Source: Crossaster papposus
Taxonomy: Eukaryota; Echinodermata; Asteroidea; Velatida; Solasteridae
Length of the DNA stretch: 64,000 bases
NCBI GenBank assembly: GCA_037893245.1
Contig: JBAIAA010000096.1
Span: 496,001-560,000, forward strand
Direction of reading: 5' to 3'
In this document: positions 34,621-46,742 of the stretch, piece after piece
Numbering within the stretch: position 1 is the stretch's first letter
Layout: every line of letters starts with the position of its first letter
Made by a program: the position numbers and the translations under genes
Notes under the pieces: model-generated
What the model was told of the DNA's origin: nothing
Seen by the model: the letters and a program-made list of their open reading frames with translations, nothing else
Database searches by the model: none

Positions 34621-35464
34621 AAAGTCATTTTAGACATGCGAAACAGCTCTGTGTTTGTCCACAAACACATTTCTAGTTTTTCTTTTTTTTTCTTTTTTTG
34701 GGTTTTTCGCTTAAAAGCGAAAAACCCTTTCTTTTCGTTCTGTTTGTTTTATTTTTTCTTCTTCTTCTTCTTCTTCTTGTTCTTGTGCCATAAATCGCAT
34801 AGACTTTGTACACGTTTCATTCTGGCGGTCACTTTTGTCATTAAACAGACTTCAATGTCATTGAAACTTTGCACATACTCGGAACTCATACTGAGCTAGT
34901 GCCTAAAACTCGGATGTCATCATGACGTCACCACGTGACATGTGACGTCATCTTAAAGTTTTAATAATTTAATCTTTGAAAATCAATACAAAATCAACCG
35001 CGAAAGACCGAAACTAGATGTTTGTGGGAATCGATAGAATAATTAAGGGTCTTCATTTTATCTCGTGTGCGTAAAATCACGTGACCCTTCCTTCCGGTCC
35101 AAACCGGAAGTGGCTTATAATTTAAAAGTGGAAAATGATTTGAACTTACTTTCAACGATGTTAGTCTCTAGCTAGGCTGCGCTCTACAAAAAAGTGATCG
35201 GTGACATCATAAATTGTTTTAGCGCCCTCTAGCGGCAGGTTGAAAAATGTTTGAAATGAACAATCTGTTGATGTGTGTGGCGAAGTTTGTTCAAATCACT
35301 TTATAACTGATGTATATAATCAGCTTCATGATAGGAACAGGTTGACGGAAAGAAAAAAATATGACGTCACCAGACCGGAAGTTATAATGAAATTACCTCT
35401 TTTCCTTAAACAATTCCTAAAAAATTAACCCAGACAGATATAATCTTGTTTTTTGCTCTAAAGG

Positions 35465-38310
35465 TTAATGTACAAGTACTTCTCAGACTTCCCTGTGTTT
35501 TGTAGCAAAAGGCGAACTTGGACATACCCTGAGACACCCTTGAAATTTCATGTTTTTTGTCCTTGATTGCAAGGCCCCAGTATACGTGTACATTGTATTA
35601 AGCGTACTTGCACGTACGATGTCAGTACGCTCCATACATTGTACAATAGAGAAGGGAAGGCGGGACACTGGTATCCATTTGTACGGTGACATGTGAAACA
35701 CGAGAGTCATCAACATAGGCCACGAGGAAGGGCGCCGCTTATGGCAGGTAGGTAAACGTGCCTTCGGCAACGCAGAACTACGCGTGAATTATACACGTAC
35801 CACAGTCAGTCCGCAGCGCACGCGTTAATAAGGTCATATCCCGAACTTTATTTGCAGGGCCGGCGTCGCAAATCGGCCACGAGATTTACGCGAGTAATTG
35901 CAGGAGTTCGACCGCTTTGTTTTCACGAGCTACACGTTGCAAACGAAGCAGTGATTTTCCAAGATGGCGTGGTAAGTGGAAAGCGAACGATTTTCTGAAT
36001 CGAATGATATAAAATATGACGAGATTCAGTGTGTTTTTGGCAGAATTTTGTTCACTCGAAGTTAGAGTATAATTTCAAGAAATGTTTTTGTCGTGTGTTT
36101 AGTTTCTGCGCCCTGACTGGACTAAAAAATATTACCAAAAATGATCACTACACATTGATAAAAGAAGCAATGATATTTCGTTTGATATACAATTTAGCCT
36201 GTGGCGACATTTTGTTCATGTATTTTGCGACGATTTTCGTGCGCGCGATTTCAACTTTTTCGGCCATGTCTTTCGGCTTTACATACGCAGAACGTGTATT
36301 TCATTATGCACACAAGCACATGTGTACATGTGCTGGATATGCACTAGATGCGATGGTGATTGCACAGTAGCCTTATTTATATGATAAAGTTAGGTTTCTT
36401 TCATGTATAAAAAGGCCTATGTTTTTGTTCAAAATTGTTTAATAATAATAAATTTAGTTACTACTATTATTGTGCTAAACTTCATAGTTCCTATTTCTGT
36501 CTTCCAATATGTTTCTTATACTAGGTAGCACTCGTCCACCACCATGGCCATGCCCACCACCATGCCCACCGCAGCCATCGCAGCCATTGCCAGCATGTCG
36601 GGAGCCTCTACAGAAGGCCAAAGGCAACTCTTCTCCTTGGATATTCTCTCACAAAGTATCTCAAAGAGAACATCACTACTAAAGTTGGTTGATTTGCAGG
36701 TAGTGACTCATCGCGGTACTACATTTTCTGACCTTAGAAAGTATCTGCTTCATCAGCATGACATCTGCTCTTATTCATCCATGGCCTGACATTGTATTTG
36801 TAATGATTCATGTTGGGACAAATGATCTAGAGTTGGGTTTCCAAAGAAGTGTTGAAAATAGTTGAAGATTTAAATGTACTGGTGGATATGCAGCACGTGC
36901 TTTGTACATGTATATTTAAAGGTTTTGTATTTTAGTGTTTTAAATAATATACATGAATTTGTGTCAGTGTTGTGCAAACGCAATGCAGCTAAAACAGATC
37001 AAAACCGAGTCTGGCCGAGTCGGGTGAGTTTGTCAAAACATCTAGGAATAATGCCCCAAACTATGCCAACAAAGTTTTGAGCTACAATGTAAATTTGACA
37101 CAAACTGCATATAACTTTATTAATGCAGATTGTATTATTTCTATTATCAGTGATATAATTTATGTGCATTAACACTTATATTAGCAAAATTTATGTCTTA
37201 TTTAAAATATTTTGTTTTTGCAATGTTAGAAGCGGGCATACATTGTAATTTAATATTTACAATAATTTAATGCCAAAGAAACTATGCCAAAAACATCAAG
37301 CAAAGATAAAACAAGCTTTATTTACTTTTATAATAAATCTCAATGGTTTGCACATTGAACATTATGCCAAAGATGAATAAGTTTTAACAATTTCAGGGTT
37401 TAATTTAACAATTTTATTCAAGCCATATAACATCAACAGGGTATGTTAATGTAAGCGATAAAATTCAAGTTTCAGATAAAAAGTGCAGTTTCCTTTATAA
37501 ACCAACCTCACAATACAGAAACTGATATAAATTGTTGTAAACATTTGTATTTCTCAATGTTATTGTTGTCAATACATTTTAAACAACGACTTCATTTGTC
37601 GCTTGTTTTTTGTTTATTTGGCTGTATACATTGTATTATGCAGGCAATATTATTATTTTTTAATCAGTCCACTGTTAAAAAGAAAAAAAACCTGAATAGC
37701 AGATAAATCCTTTTCGCTCGAGCTTACAATTAAAAAAATACACAAAAAACAACTGCGTATTGAAATGTGCATGAACTACACGTTACCACGAAGCCTTTTT
37801 CAATGAAGTCATTTTCGACCAATGAGGGCGCAGGAAGACTATGGACTGTCATGGCGGGATGTTCCGTTTGTTAATTTATTGAGAACGTTATAATTTTCTG
37901 CGCCCTGACTGGACTAAGTTAAAATCAACCCCAAAACTACAGTTTTGTGATAGAATATGAAATTATCTTTAACATCAGTGTGAAATTGGGTTGTGGCCGC
38001 TGCCAGAAGATGGACAAAATTCGTCTTTTTTTAAAGGTCAATTTGTTGGTTCGGGAGCTTTTTTTACGTTATAAATTTTACCCTCTAAATGTCATATAAA
38101 TTCCAATCTGATTTGATAATATAACAAAATGTTTCCTTATCCAAAAGAAAATATACATAATATTGACAGCCAGTGAATAAAACGGATGTTTCGGACCAAA
38201 TTCCAGGCGTTGTCGCCAGCTCATTAAGTATTCAAAAACGAGGTCACGCACAAAGTGCCATGCATAAATCGCACATAAAAGAAACGGCTTTTCAGTGCGC
38301 TGCGGACTGA
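35465..38310 (+). other. Unrelated segment carried inside the Helentron-like element
   Basis: It is absent from the other copies of the module. Near its edges are inverted blocks CAGTCAGTCCGCAGCGCAC (about 35812) and its complement (about 38295). A second block, CTGCGCCCTGACTGGACTAA, is repeated directly at about 36105 and 37899. The left part (about 35740-35960) is less AT-rich, then comes a possible exon-intron-exon structure; the rest (about 36850-38000) is AT-rich with nothing recognised. Confidence 0.45.
35966..36850 (+). pseudogene. Possible captured gene fragment with SGNH-hydrolase-like motif
   Basis: A start context AAGATGGCGTG is followed by a good donor GTAAGTGG (about 35964-35980). 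A possible acceptor (TATACTAGGTAG) precedes 36526, after which a Pro-rich stretch begins. Further on, one frame (36544-36789) contains VVTHRGTTFSDLRKYLL, and a second frame directly after has LIHPWPDIVFVMIHVGTND (from about 36770). Together these resemble the last conserved block of SGNH/GDSL-type hydrolases (HVGTND). The frame change and the nearby stop (TGA at about 36862) make it non-functional as read. The donor-acceptor pairing is a guess. It could instead be a piece of a retrotransposon ORF that carries such an esterase. Confidence 0.4.
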
Positions 38311-39026
38311 CTGTACCATATAATAGATGTACGCGAACGTTTGCACAAGTACTTTTAACAGAAAACAAATTGGTATTCCCATCAAACTTAACCTCCGTAA
38401 ATACTCTATAGTGCACTCGTGCCTTGCGGACAGGCGTCGTGATGACGTCACCATGGGTCACGTGACGTCGTCTTAAACGTGCAATAGATTTAATGTTTGA
38501 AAATTAATAAACAAATCAACCGCGTATGATCGGAACTTGAAGTTTGTGGGAATTGATAAAATATTAAATCCATGATCTTCATTTTATCTCGTGTGCGTGA
38601 AATCCCGTGACCCTTCTTTCCGGTCAAAACCGGAAGTGGCTTATAATTTAAAAGTGGACCATAATGTGAACTTATAGTTTCAACGATGTTAGTCTCTGGC
38701 TAGTAGTGCTTTTCACACAAAAATACCGGTAACGCCATAACATGTTACAGCGCCCTCTAGTGGCAGTTTGAAAACTGTTAACAATGAATAACCAGTTGAT
38801 TTGTTTTGCGAAGTTTGCTCAAATCACTGTATAACTGGTTTATATAATCAACATCTTGTTAGGAACAATTTGGCGAAGACAAAAAAATATGACGTCACTA
38901 GACCGAAAGTTACAATGAAAAGACCTTTAAACCTTAAATAATTGCTGAAAAATCAACGCGATAGATATAATTCTTTTTTTTTGCTTTAAATAGACAAGTT
39001 CAGACAGCTCTCGAGCTGTATGTTAA

Positions 39027-39260
39027 CCAGTTCGCTCCGGGATTATTTTAACATCGCCGAGCCGACGGGCGGGATTATTTGTAACGAAACTCGATCCGAA
39101 GCGTGTTCAGGCCTATAGTGCTGGGTAGCACACCCACGCATTTCCGGCCTTGCGCGCTGCTGACATATATTTCCGAACTTGAACTTGGCGTATATATTCG
39201 TCATCCGTTTTGAATTTGGGGAAATTTTTGCGTTTATATTCGTCATCCGGCGCGAACTGG
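39027..39260. mobile_element. TTAA-flanked MITE with CCAGTTCGC ends, copy 1 (234 bp)
   Basis: Flanked by TTAA at 39023-39026 and 39261-39264, with ends CCAGTTCGCTCCGG and CCGGCGCGAACTGG. A sister copy of the surrounding module (near 33050) lacks it. The second copy is at 61942-62184. Non-coding; piggyBac-like by target. Confidence 0.85.
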
Positions 39261-39964
39261 TTAATGACGTCACGATGACGTCATCAAGTATCAGATTGCA
39301 AGCAACTAATGATTTGTAGATTTAATCTTTGAAAATCAATATCAAATCAAATGTAACAGATCTGATTTAGATTTTAACGGGAATTGATAGAATAATCCAG
39401 GGTCTTCATATTCGTATTACATGCAAAATGACTTGACCCTTCCTTCCGGTCCAAACCGGAAGTGCCTTATAATTTGAAAGTTGAAAATGATATGAATTTA
39501 CTTTCAACGATGATAGTCTCTAGGTAGCCTGCACTCTACAAACAAAGTTACCGGTGACGTCATAAATTGTTATAACGCCCTCTAGTGGCAGGTTGAAAAA
39601 TGTTTAAAATGAATAATCAGTTCATTTTTGTGGCGATCAGTTTGCTCAAATCGCTTTATAATTGGTATTTATAATCAGCATCTTGTTAGGAACAAGTTGG
39701 CGGATAAAAACAAAATAATATGACGTCACTAGACCGGAAATTACAATTAAAAGACCTTTAAACATTTTTAAAAATTAACCGCGAGAGATATAATCCAATT
39801 AATAATTTAAAATTTGCAGTTTTGAAAAAATTAAATAAAGAAATTTATTAAATGAAATCATAAATGTAATGAACAATACAAAAAAAAAATGCGAAAAAGC
39901 CATATGCTCTGTTCCTTGAACAGACATATCTCTAGTTTTTTTTTTTTTTTTCCACTTTCAGTGT

Positions 39965-40760
39965 TTTTACCCATAGGATTTACACACGTTTGTTCTGCCA
40001 TAGCACTTTGACACTTTGGTAAATCCGATCGACTTGAGACTTGGCATACCTTTAGACAACCACCCAAGGACGGTCCTAGAAGAAATTCGTCGCGATTACG
40101 TCATTCAAGGTCACGTGACGTCATGTTAAAGGTACAATTTTCCCCATAGGTTTTGTACACGTTTTTCTTCAGACTATTGACTTTGACACTTTGGTAAATC
40201 CGACCGACTTGAAACTTGGCATACACTTAGAACACCACCCACATAAGACCCTTGAAGAAATTCGACACAATTGCGTTATTCAAGGTCACGTGACGTGACG
40301 TTAAAGGTGTAAATCTTTCCCCATAGGGTTTGTACACGTTTGTCTTCAGACTATTGACTTTGACACTTCCGTACATTTGATCGACTCGAGACTTAGCACA
40401 AACCTCGACCACCATCTACAGGAGGGCCAAGGTGAAAATTGTCATGGTGACGTCATCGGGGGTCATAGGACGGTACATTACAGGTTCAGTATTTAGGACC
40501 CTCTATCTCTAGAAGTACATGTCCGATTGGGGTCAAACTTGGTATGCAAGTATTCCAGGATGTGTTACAGACCAAAATTAAGATGACATCATGATGACAT
40601 CATCGGGTGTCATGTGACGTCACATTAAAGGTGGAATTTTCCCCATAGGATTTGTACACGTTTTTTTCAACTAATATATCTTTGGCAATTGTGTAAATCC
40701 ATCGACGTCAGACTTGGCACACACATAGACCATCATCAGATACACATATAGAAAGTAATG
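39965..40760 (+). repeat. Second set of about 150-175-bp tandem units
   Basis: Five units, starting near 39971, 40143, 40319, 40497 and 40644, equivalent to those at 33695-34620 with one unit fewer. They belong to the outer family 1 element and lie between the end of the inner element (39935) and the outer 3' end. Confidence 0.7.
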
Positions 40761-40807
40761 TTAGACACCCGAAACAGCTCTGTGTTTGTCCACAAACACA
40801 TGTCTAG

Positions 40808-41320
40808 TTTTTATTTCTTGTTCTGATGTTTTTTATTTGTCCTGTTCTTTCTTTATTGTCATTGTTTGTATATGTATTTTAATATTTGTTCTTATTGTCT
40901 TGCATATTCAAATTTGTATTTTATATGAATTTTGTTTGCTATAATTATGTTTCATCATTGTATTTGTTTGCCTAATCTTAACATGTTTTTACAATTCCTA
41001 TGAAACAGAATTCTTAATGCTTTTAATTAAGATGCTGTTTGTATTTATTGGAATAGTCTTTGGATCTAATATATCTTTTTCTATAAGGTCCTTTTTATTT
41101 TTATTTGAACGGTAATTTGAATGTTAATTTAAAATGTTAATTTAAAATGTTAATTTAAATTTTAGATTTAAAGTTTTGATTTTTTGTTTTATTGTTGGTC
41201 TTGTTTTATTTCAATTTCTGTTTTAATTACTATTTAGGTTATATGCAGGGCCCTTTTGGAAAGCAGTTTTTAAACTGATAAGGCCATCCTGGTTAAATAA
41301 AACGACAAATAAATAAATAA
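40808..41320 (+). mobile_element. Degenerate LINE fragment, unit B copy, part 2
   Basis: Continues the LINE broken at 32076 and ends with AAGGCCATCCTGGTTAAATA and the AAATAAATAAATAA tail, as in unit A at 11380. Confidence 0.8.
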
Positions 41321-44300
41321 GAATCGCCCATTTTCGCACGAATTTTGATGCACGTTTTAGATCAACATTTTTATTAGCTAAATAGATTGTTCATTTTTAA
41401 TCTCGATGCATCCAACTTCATTTTGCAACAATGTCACATTGGGTTATTCAAATTCGCTCGAGCTTCCAGTTGCACCAGTTCGGCAAGTATATGGAATATA
41501 AGCAAAAAAATTCGAAAACGGTTCAGTTCTTTAGAATTACACAGTGCCTTATTCCAAATTGATTAAGTAAATGAAAACGTTTCTAACAAAATTTTGCAAC
41601 AAAGAAGCAGCAACAAAATAACTAAATTGATTGCTCTTTCCCGCTTTTGCAACACATCAAAAAGAAAAACCAGTTAGAAAAAAAGAAGCATGAAAAACAG
41701 AGATATAACATAAACACAGAAGATAAGAAAGCTAAAAGTAACTAGTAAAAACATACAAAAACTATGTGTATACGCGATAAAAAGCGGGGAAACCTAAGTT
41801 TACTATTGCCAAAGTTTATTGTTTGTATCGTTACTTTCACCCCGTATGTATCATTTTCCGTATTGCTAACTTATATTTTACTTCTTTGGGTTAAAGACGG
41901 ATACGTTAAAACTGAACAAACTAGACTAAACTTGTGAAAAAATTGCAACAAATTACTTCACATCTTGCCTGAGTCGTTTCCCTTTTATTATTTTAGATGC
42001 AGAAAGTGCGAATATAATGAGCGAAAATTAAAACGAATAGATGAATGTGGATCTTATGCAAACCGAACCGACTGCTACATTAAATGACCACTTAAACCAA
42101 ATGTCCAAAAATTAACGTAGGATGAGTAAAACATGAATATGTCAGGTATGAAAACGAATGTGAACGTCTGCAATCTAATACGAACCACGGGAACAACAGC
42201 CGAGAGCTAATTCGCTTGAAATTTTAAAAAGAATAAGAACGCTATTTTTGAGAAATTGGTCGGGGAAACCTATATTAAATTATTATGATAATGTTATCGT
42301 TATTTTACACACAAAATGGATAAATGTTTTACTAAATCCGCGACGTTTAACACCAATTACGCAAGTGAAAATGTATTATTTGTTCGGCTTTTCTTTTCTA
42401 AAGGAGTGATAAGTGTAGGTCATAATGTATAGTAAGATCTGTGGGTACACTGTTGAATAATGTTTTGGTGGCGATAGATGAACAAAATGATTGTTAATGC
42501 TGTACCCTCATATAGAGATTTTACCTGAAAACTCGCCCAGTATAGGTTAGTTCTCCAATAATATTGATATAGTTCCCTCTGGAAGATTTGTTTTTATAAA
42601 ATAGGCAAACAGATAGAGAAATAAACAAATATACTGTATACCGTGTTTTTGGCTTTATAGAGAATTTTTGAATTTTTGAATGTACTCCTCTAGGTTTCAA
42701 AGTTACATGATTTGAAGGTAGTATACACCATTTGCTTCTCTTGTAAATTTCTAAATTGTATGGGTTTGAAATATAGTTTATATTTATGGTAAATATTGTG
42801 ACGGAGATCAATTTTTTAAGTTTTGCGTGAATAGATGCTGGGAAAAACCAAGAACATTAATGCTGTTCCTCGACTTCATTCAGACAAAACAGAGCAATTG
42901 ATAGATGCAGGTTAGGAAACCAGACTACTGACTGACAACAGCACGCACGGATGTGTAACAGTATTGCCAAATAAATGAGGTGTAACCTAATTTAATAAAT
43001 TGGGGAAGTGTTTAAAAATAGTCCGGTATTTCCAACCATTGCCGGAATCTCAGTAATTCCTTTGAGATAGGGGTGTGTGTATGATATAGGGACAAGAGCG
43101 GAAGAGGGGTGTGTGTGTGGGGGAGGGGGGGGGGGGGGGGGTCTCCCCTCTACTATTATTGTGATGGAGATACGGCTCATCAAAGGAACAAATCAGTTTT
43201 TGAAGGAAACTATCAAGGAATGAAAAAAAAGACAAGAAATAAGCAAATAAGAAAATATTAAAATAAAAAGAAAAAAATTAGTGCGGAAGAGGCAAGACAA
43301 CATAATTAAGACAATGGGGAAAACAACTACGGTACGCAACATGAGTTGAGATACTTTTTGGTTGTAAGCAGATTTGACGGAAGCAGCTCACAGACGACTT
43401 TGTTCTTAAAGGTGTGTCTATAGGCTCAGGTTCCAAAGACCATTACAGGAAAATTACAAAGAGTGTAAGCATAAAGGTATTGTAAGGAACGTTATATTCA
43501 TTTTAGAACCTGTATTACAGTATATTCATGGATGTCATATCAGTTTAGATGAAATTTGAAGGTTTGCATTAATGCGAAAAAGCAATAAGAGTAGTTTGAA
43601 GTAACGCCACTGTACTCTTTAGTGAGATGTGTAGTTGTGAACGAGTGCAGTCTATGGCTCTTTTCTGTGTGACAATGAAAAAATGTAGTTAATTAGCCGG
43701 TACTGGTAGATCGTGCCCACACAATCAGTGTAGTGCACCCATAGGTAATTTAACCCGAGTACTCACATACATAAATAACCTATAGACCGACAGCGCCTAT
43801 GGAAATCAACCTCCAGGTACCGTAATTTTGACGGCGCCTGACTAAGTATGAAATCGTGGGCGGAAGTGATTGACAAATGTGCACGAATCTATGGACTAAT
43901 TTCGGGAGGACGGATACAAATTGGTAATTTCGGTTGAAAACGCAGCCGATGTCGACTAAAAATACTTTCAGCTGTTAACTATATAAATGCTGCATAGTTC
44001 TAAAAAAAAATAAAAAATTGTCAAAAATAATGAGTTCTTACAGAAAATAAACAATTTGCCCACGATTTGTGGCTTTCATGAAATTTCACTCTGGCGCCCC
44101 CTGCTGTCCGTCTATAGGTTATTTATGTCTGTGCGAGTACTATACACACCGCGCTGCGCCCTCGCGCAGGTTGTGCTCAACCGCCAGTTTCCAAGCCCAA
44201 GCTTCGTCTCCGTATTGGGTTCGTTTATGCAGTAAATCGAGTAATAGAGCCCAACGGAGCCTATTGGGCTTGGGAAACGGCCAGAGTGATAACGCTGGGC

Positions 44301-44568
44301 GTGTTGTCTTGGTGGCGCTCTTTATCACGTGGCATTCAACATCGACTTTGTACATACTTCCGTGTTGCTTCGATGACCGATGAAACTAGGACAATAACAA
44401 AAAGTGAGCAAAGATATTATTAATATTATCGGTTAATTAGAACATGGAAAAGAATTTTGCAACCTGACGCTGTTTTTTGGATTAGAGATATATTTATTTT
44501 TGCGTAAACAAATTTCATTTTCACCAGGCCAGGGACAGGCAGGCGGGCTCATCAAGTCAAGTCAAGCA
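41321..44568 (+). other. Shared unit flank, no gene seen (unit B to C)
   Basis: Matches 11381-12714, 14784-14992 and 23489-24960 of unit A without the LINE and gypsy-2 insertions, so it serves as the empty site for both (about 43002 and 43207). It has a TG/poly-G tract at about 43105-43140. A stretch at about 43765-44140 is not in unit A; the surrounding text is continuous with unit A on both sides. Confidence 0.55.
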
Positions 44569-44692
44569 CTAGACCCAATAATTGGGGCGTTTTCACTCCT
44601 TTTTTTAAATTTTGGATTTTGTCTGTCGCTAACGACAGACAAAATCCAAAATTTAAAAAAAGGAGTGAAAACGCCCTAATTATTGGGTCTAG
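44569..44692. mobile_element. 124-bp near-perfect hairpin element
   Basis: Two 60-base arms (44569-44628 and 44633-44692) around a 4-base loop CTAA, with one mismatch (G opposite T). The arm starts CTAGACCCAATAATTGGGGC. If the ends are TAGACCC...GGGTCTA, both sides have GTCAAGCAC, a 9-bp duplication. Units A (25008) and C (60820) read CATCAAGTCAAGCACAATC with no insert. Confidence 0.85.
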
Positions 44693-44760
44693 TCAAGCAC
44701 AATCATTTGTATCGTCGATCGTGGGTACTATTTCATACATTTTTGTCAAGATTACGTTTT

Positions 44761-46742
44761 TAGTCCGGGAGCCCAGCCAGGTTTAATCATAATTTTGAGT
44801 GCAAAAGGTTTGAAGCGTGGGATATGTTGGGGTGACTGGGACAAATGCAAAATGGGTTTTCTTAAGTTTGGCGAGTGGTGCGTTGGGTGGGGGGAGCCCC
44901 TGACAGACCCCCCAAAATTCGATTTAATCATAATCTTGAGTGCAAACATAATTTCTTCATGAGTCGAAAGTTTATCGTGTACTGAATAGAATTTGTATAC
45001 TTAAGAACAATATAATTGGTGCTAAGTACATTTAAGAAGGTCTTTAATTAGTGTTAATTACACGTTTAATCATAATTTTGAGTGCAAGGATAAAACAAGT
45101 GTCAATGTGTAGCTGACACCCTGCTGGAGCAAAATCCGCCACTTAAGAAAGTTTCAAGTGGTGCCATCCCTAATTAAGAAAGGGTCAAAGGTCATCATAA
45201 GTCATTAAACACCAATAATTATAACGTTGAGTGCAACTTGCATTTATGTGTATATCAACAGATTATCATAGACCGATCACTGATCACAAGCTTAAGAACA
45301 TGATATATGGTGCAAAGTCTAATTAAAAAGGTATGTAATTAGTGCTAATTACACGTTTAATCATAATTACGAGTGCAAGAATAAAACAAGTGTCAATGTG
45401 TAGCTGACACCTTACTGGAGCAAAATCCGCCACTTAAGAAAATTAAAAGTGGTGCCATCCCTAATTAAGAAAGGGTCAAAGGTCACCAGGGGTATAAACT
45501 GAACACCAACAAAAAACAATGTAAGTGCAACTTGCATTTCTATGTGGATCAACCGTTTATTATGGACCAATCACTGATTACACGGCGCAATGTCCGATCA
45601 AAATGTCTGATTAATAAATGATTAGAATGGTAATTGAAATCATAAAACGAGCGTCAAAGTGTACATGTACTTTACCAAATGCAGGAACAAAACCCACCAC
45701 ATACAAAATATCACAAACAGTCATGAAGTTGATTACAATTGCCTGTACCCTCTCAAACACGAAAGGGTGTAAATATGTAATACGTTAAAGTTAGGGAATA
45801 AAAAGTTAAAGTTAGACAAGATGACAATACTGCCGCTTACCTTAATGATTCTCTTGATAAAGAATGCGTAGTACCTAATGTTACATAAGAGTTCAAAAGC
45901 AAATATAATCTATGTCGGTTGGGAAAGCAACAGCTCTGGATGGCATTGGTGTTAAAATTGTCAAAATTGCTTCACCTTAGGCCTATATCATTAAATCTTT
46001 AACTGGTAATTTTACTGGTGACCTTTGACCCTTTCTTAATTAGGGATGGCACCACTTGTAACTTTCTTAAGTGGCGGATTTTGCTTCAGCAAGGTGTCAG
46101 CTACACATTGACATTGACTTATTCTTGCACTCGTAATTATGATTAAACGTGTAATTAGCACTAATTACAGACCTTCTTAATTAGACTTTGCACTATATAT
46201 CATGTTCTTAAGCTTGTGATCAGTGATCGGTCTATGATAACCTATTTGTATACACATAAATGCAAGTTGCACTCAACGGTATAATTATTGGTGTTTAATG
46301 ACTTATGATGACCTTTGACCCTTTTTTAATTAGGGATGGCACCACTTGAAACTTTCTTAAGTGGCGGATTTTGCTCCAGCAAGGTGTCAGCTACACATTG
46401 ACACTTGTTTTATCCTTGCACTCAAAATTATGATTAAACGTGTAATTAGCACTAATTAATAACTTTCTTAAGTGTACTTAGCACCAATTATATTGTTCTT
46501 AAGTATACAAATCCTATTCAGTACACGATAAACTTTCGACTCATGAAGAAATTATGTTTGCACTCAAGATTATGATTAAATCGAATTTTGGGGGGTCTGT
46601 CAGGGGCTCCCCCCTCCCAACGCACCACTCGCCAAACTTAAGAAAACACATTTTGCAGTTGTCCCAGTCACCCCAACATATCCCACGCTTCAAACCTTTT
46701 GCACTCAAAATTATGATTAAACCTGGCTGGGCTCCCGGACTA
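44761..46742. mobile_element. Foldback-like element with long internally repetitive inverted arms (unit C)
   Basis: The left arm 44761-45488 is the inverse of 46015-46742, about 728 bp each with scattered differences, around a spacer of about 526 bp. The left arm has an extra diverged repeat (45489-45700). The ends are TAGTCCGGGAGCCCAGCC and its complement. Within each arm a block of about 300 bp occurs twice. The empty site ACGTTTTGGGTG is intact before copies B and D. Long arms made of internal repeats are typical of foldback elements. No transposase seen. Confidence 0.8.

Larger units (their letters stand above)
32181..34676 (+). mobile_element. Helentron-like element, family 1, inner copy
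   Basis: The 5' end AGCTGTTTCGG is at 32181, in a self-complementary stretch with CCGAAACAGCT. The 3' end at 34638-34676 is GCGAAACAGCT, then stem TGTGTTTGT/ACAAACACA (34650-34669), then CTAG at 34673-34676. A family 2 element is inserted in its T run near the 5' end. Which of the three 5' ends pairs with this 3' end is inferred. Confidence 0.6.
34680..39935 (+). mobile_element. Helentron-like element, family 2 variant, with captured segment
   Basis: The 5' hairpin GGGTTTTTCGCTT/AAGCGAAAAACCC is at 34700-34727. The 3' end has GCGAAAAAGCC (about 39891), stem-loop TCTGTTCCTTGAACAGA (39908-39924) and CTAG (39932-39935). The ends differ by one base from the other family 2 copy. The body has module copies at about 34795-35460, 38330-39290 (split by the 234-bp TTAA element) and 39300-39850. 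Between the first and second lies an unrelated segment of about 2.8 kb (about 35465-38310). Confidence 0.62.
32077..40807 (+). mobile_element. Nest of Helitron/Helentron-like elements (8.7 kb)
   Basis: Units A and C read TTGTTCATTTTTATTTC across this point; here 8.7 kb intervenes. Three 5' ends AGCTGTTTCGG (32077, 32128, 32181) and one 3' end of the same family at 40770-40807 bound it. That 3' end has inverted CCGAAACAGCT, then a hairpin with TGTGTTTGT stem arms, then CTAG before a T run. A subterminal inverted repeat followed by a 3' hairpin and CTAG with insertion in T runs fits Helitron2/Helentron-type ends. Inside lie 32181-34676, 32240-33673 and 34680-39935. No Rep/helicase was found, so all are non-autonomous. 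Confidence 0.72.
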
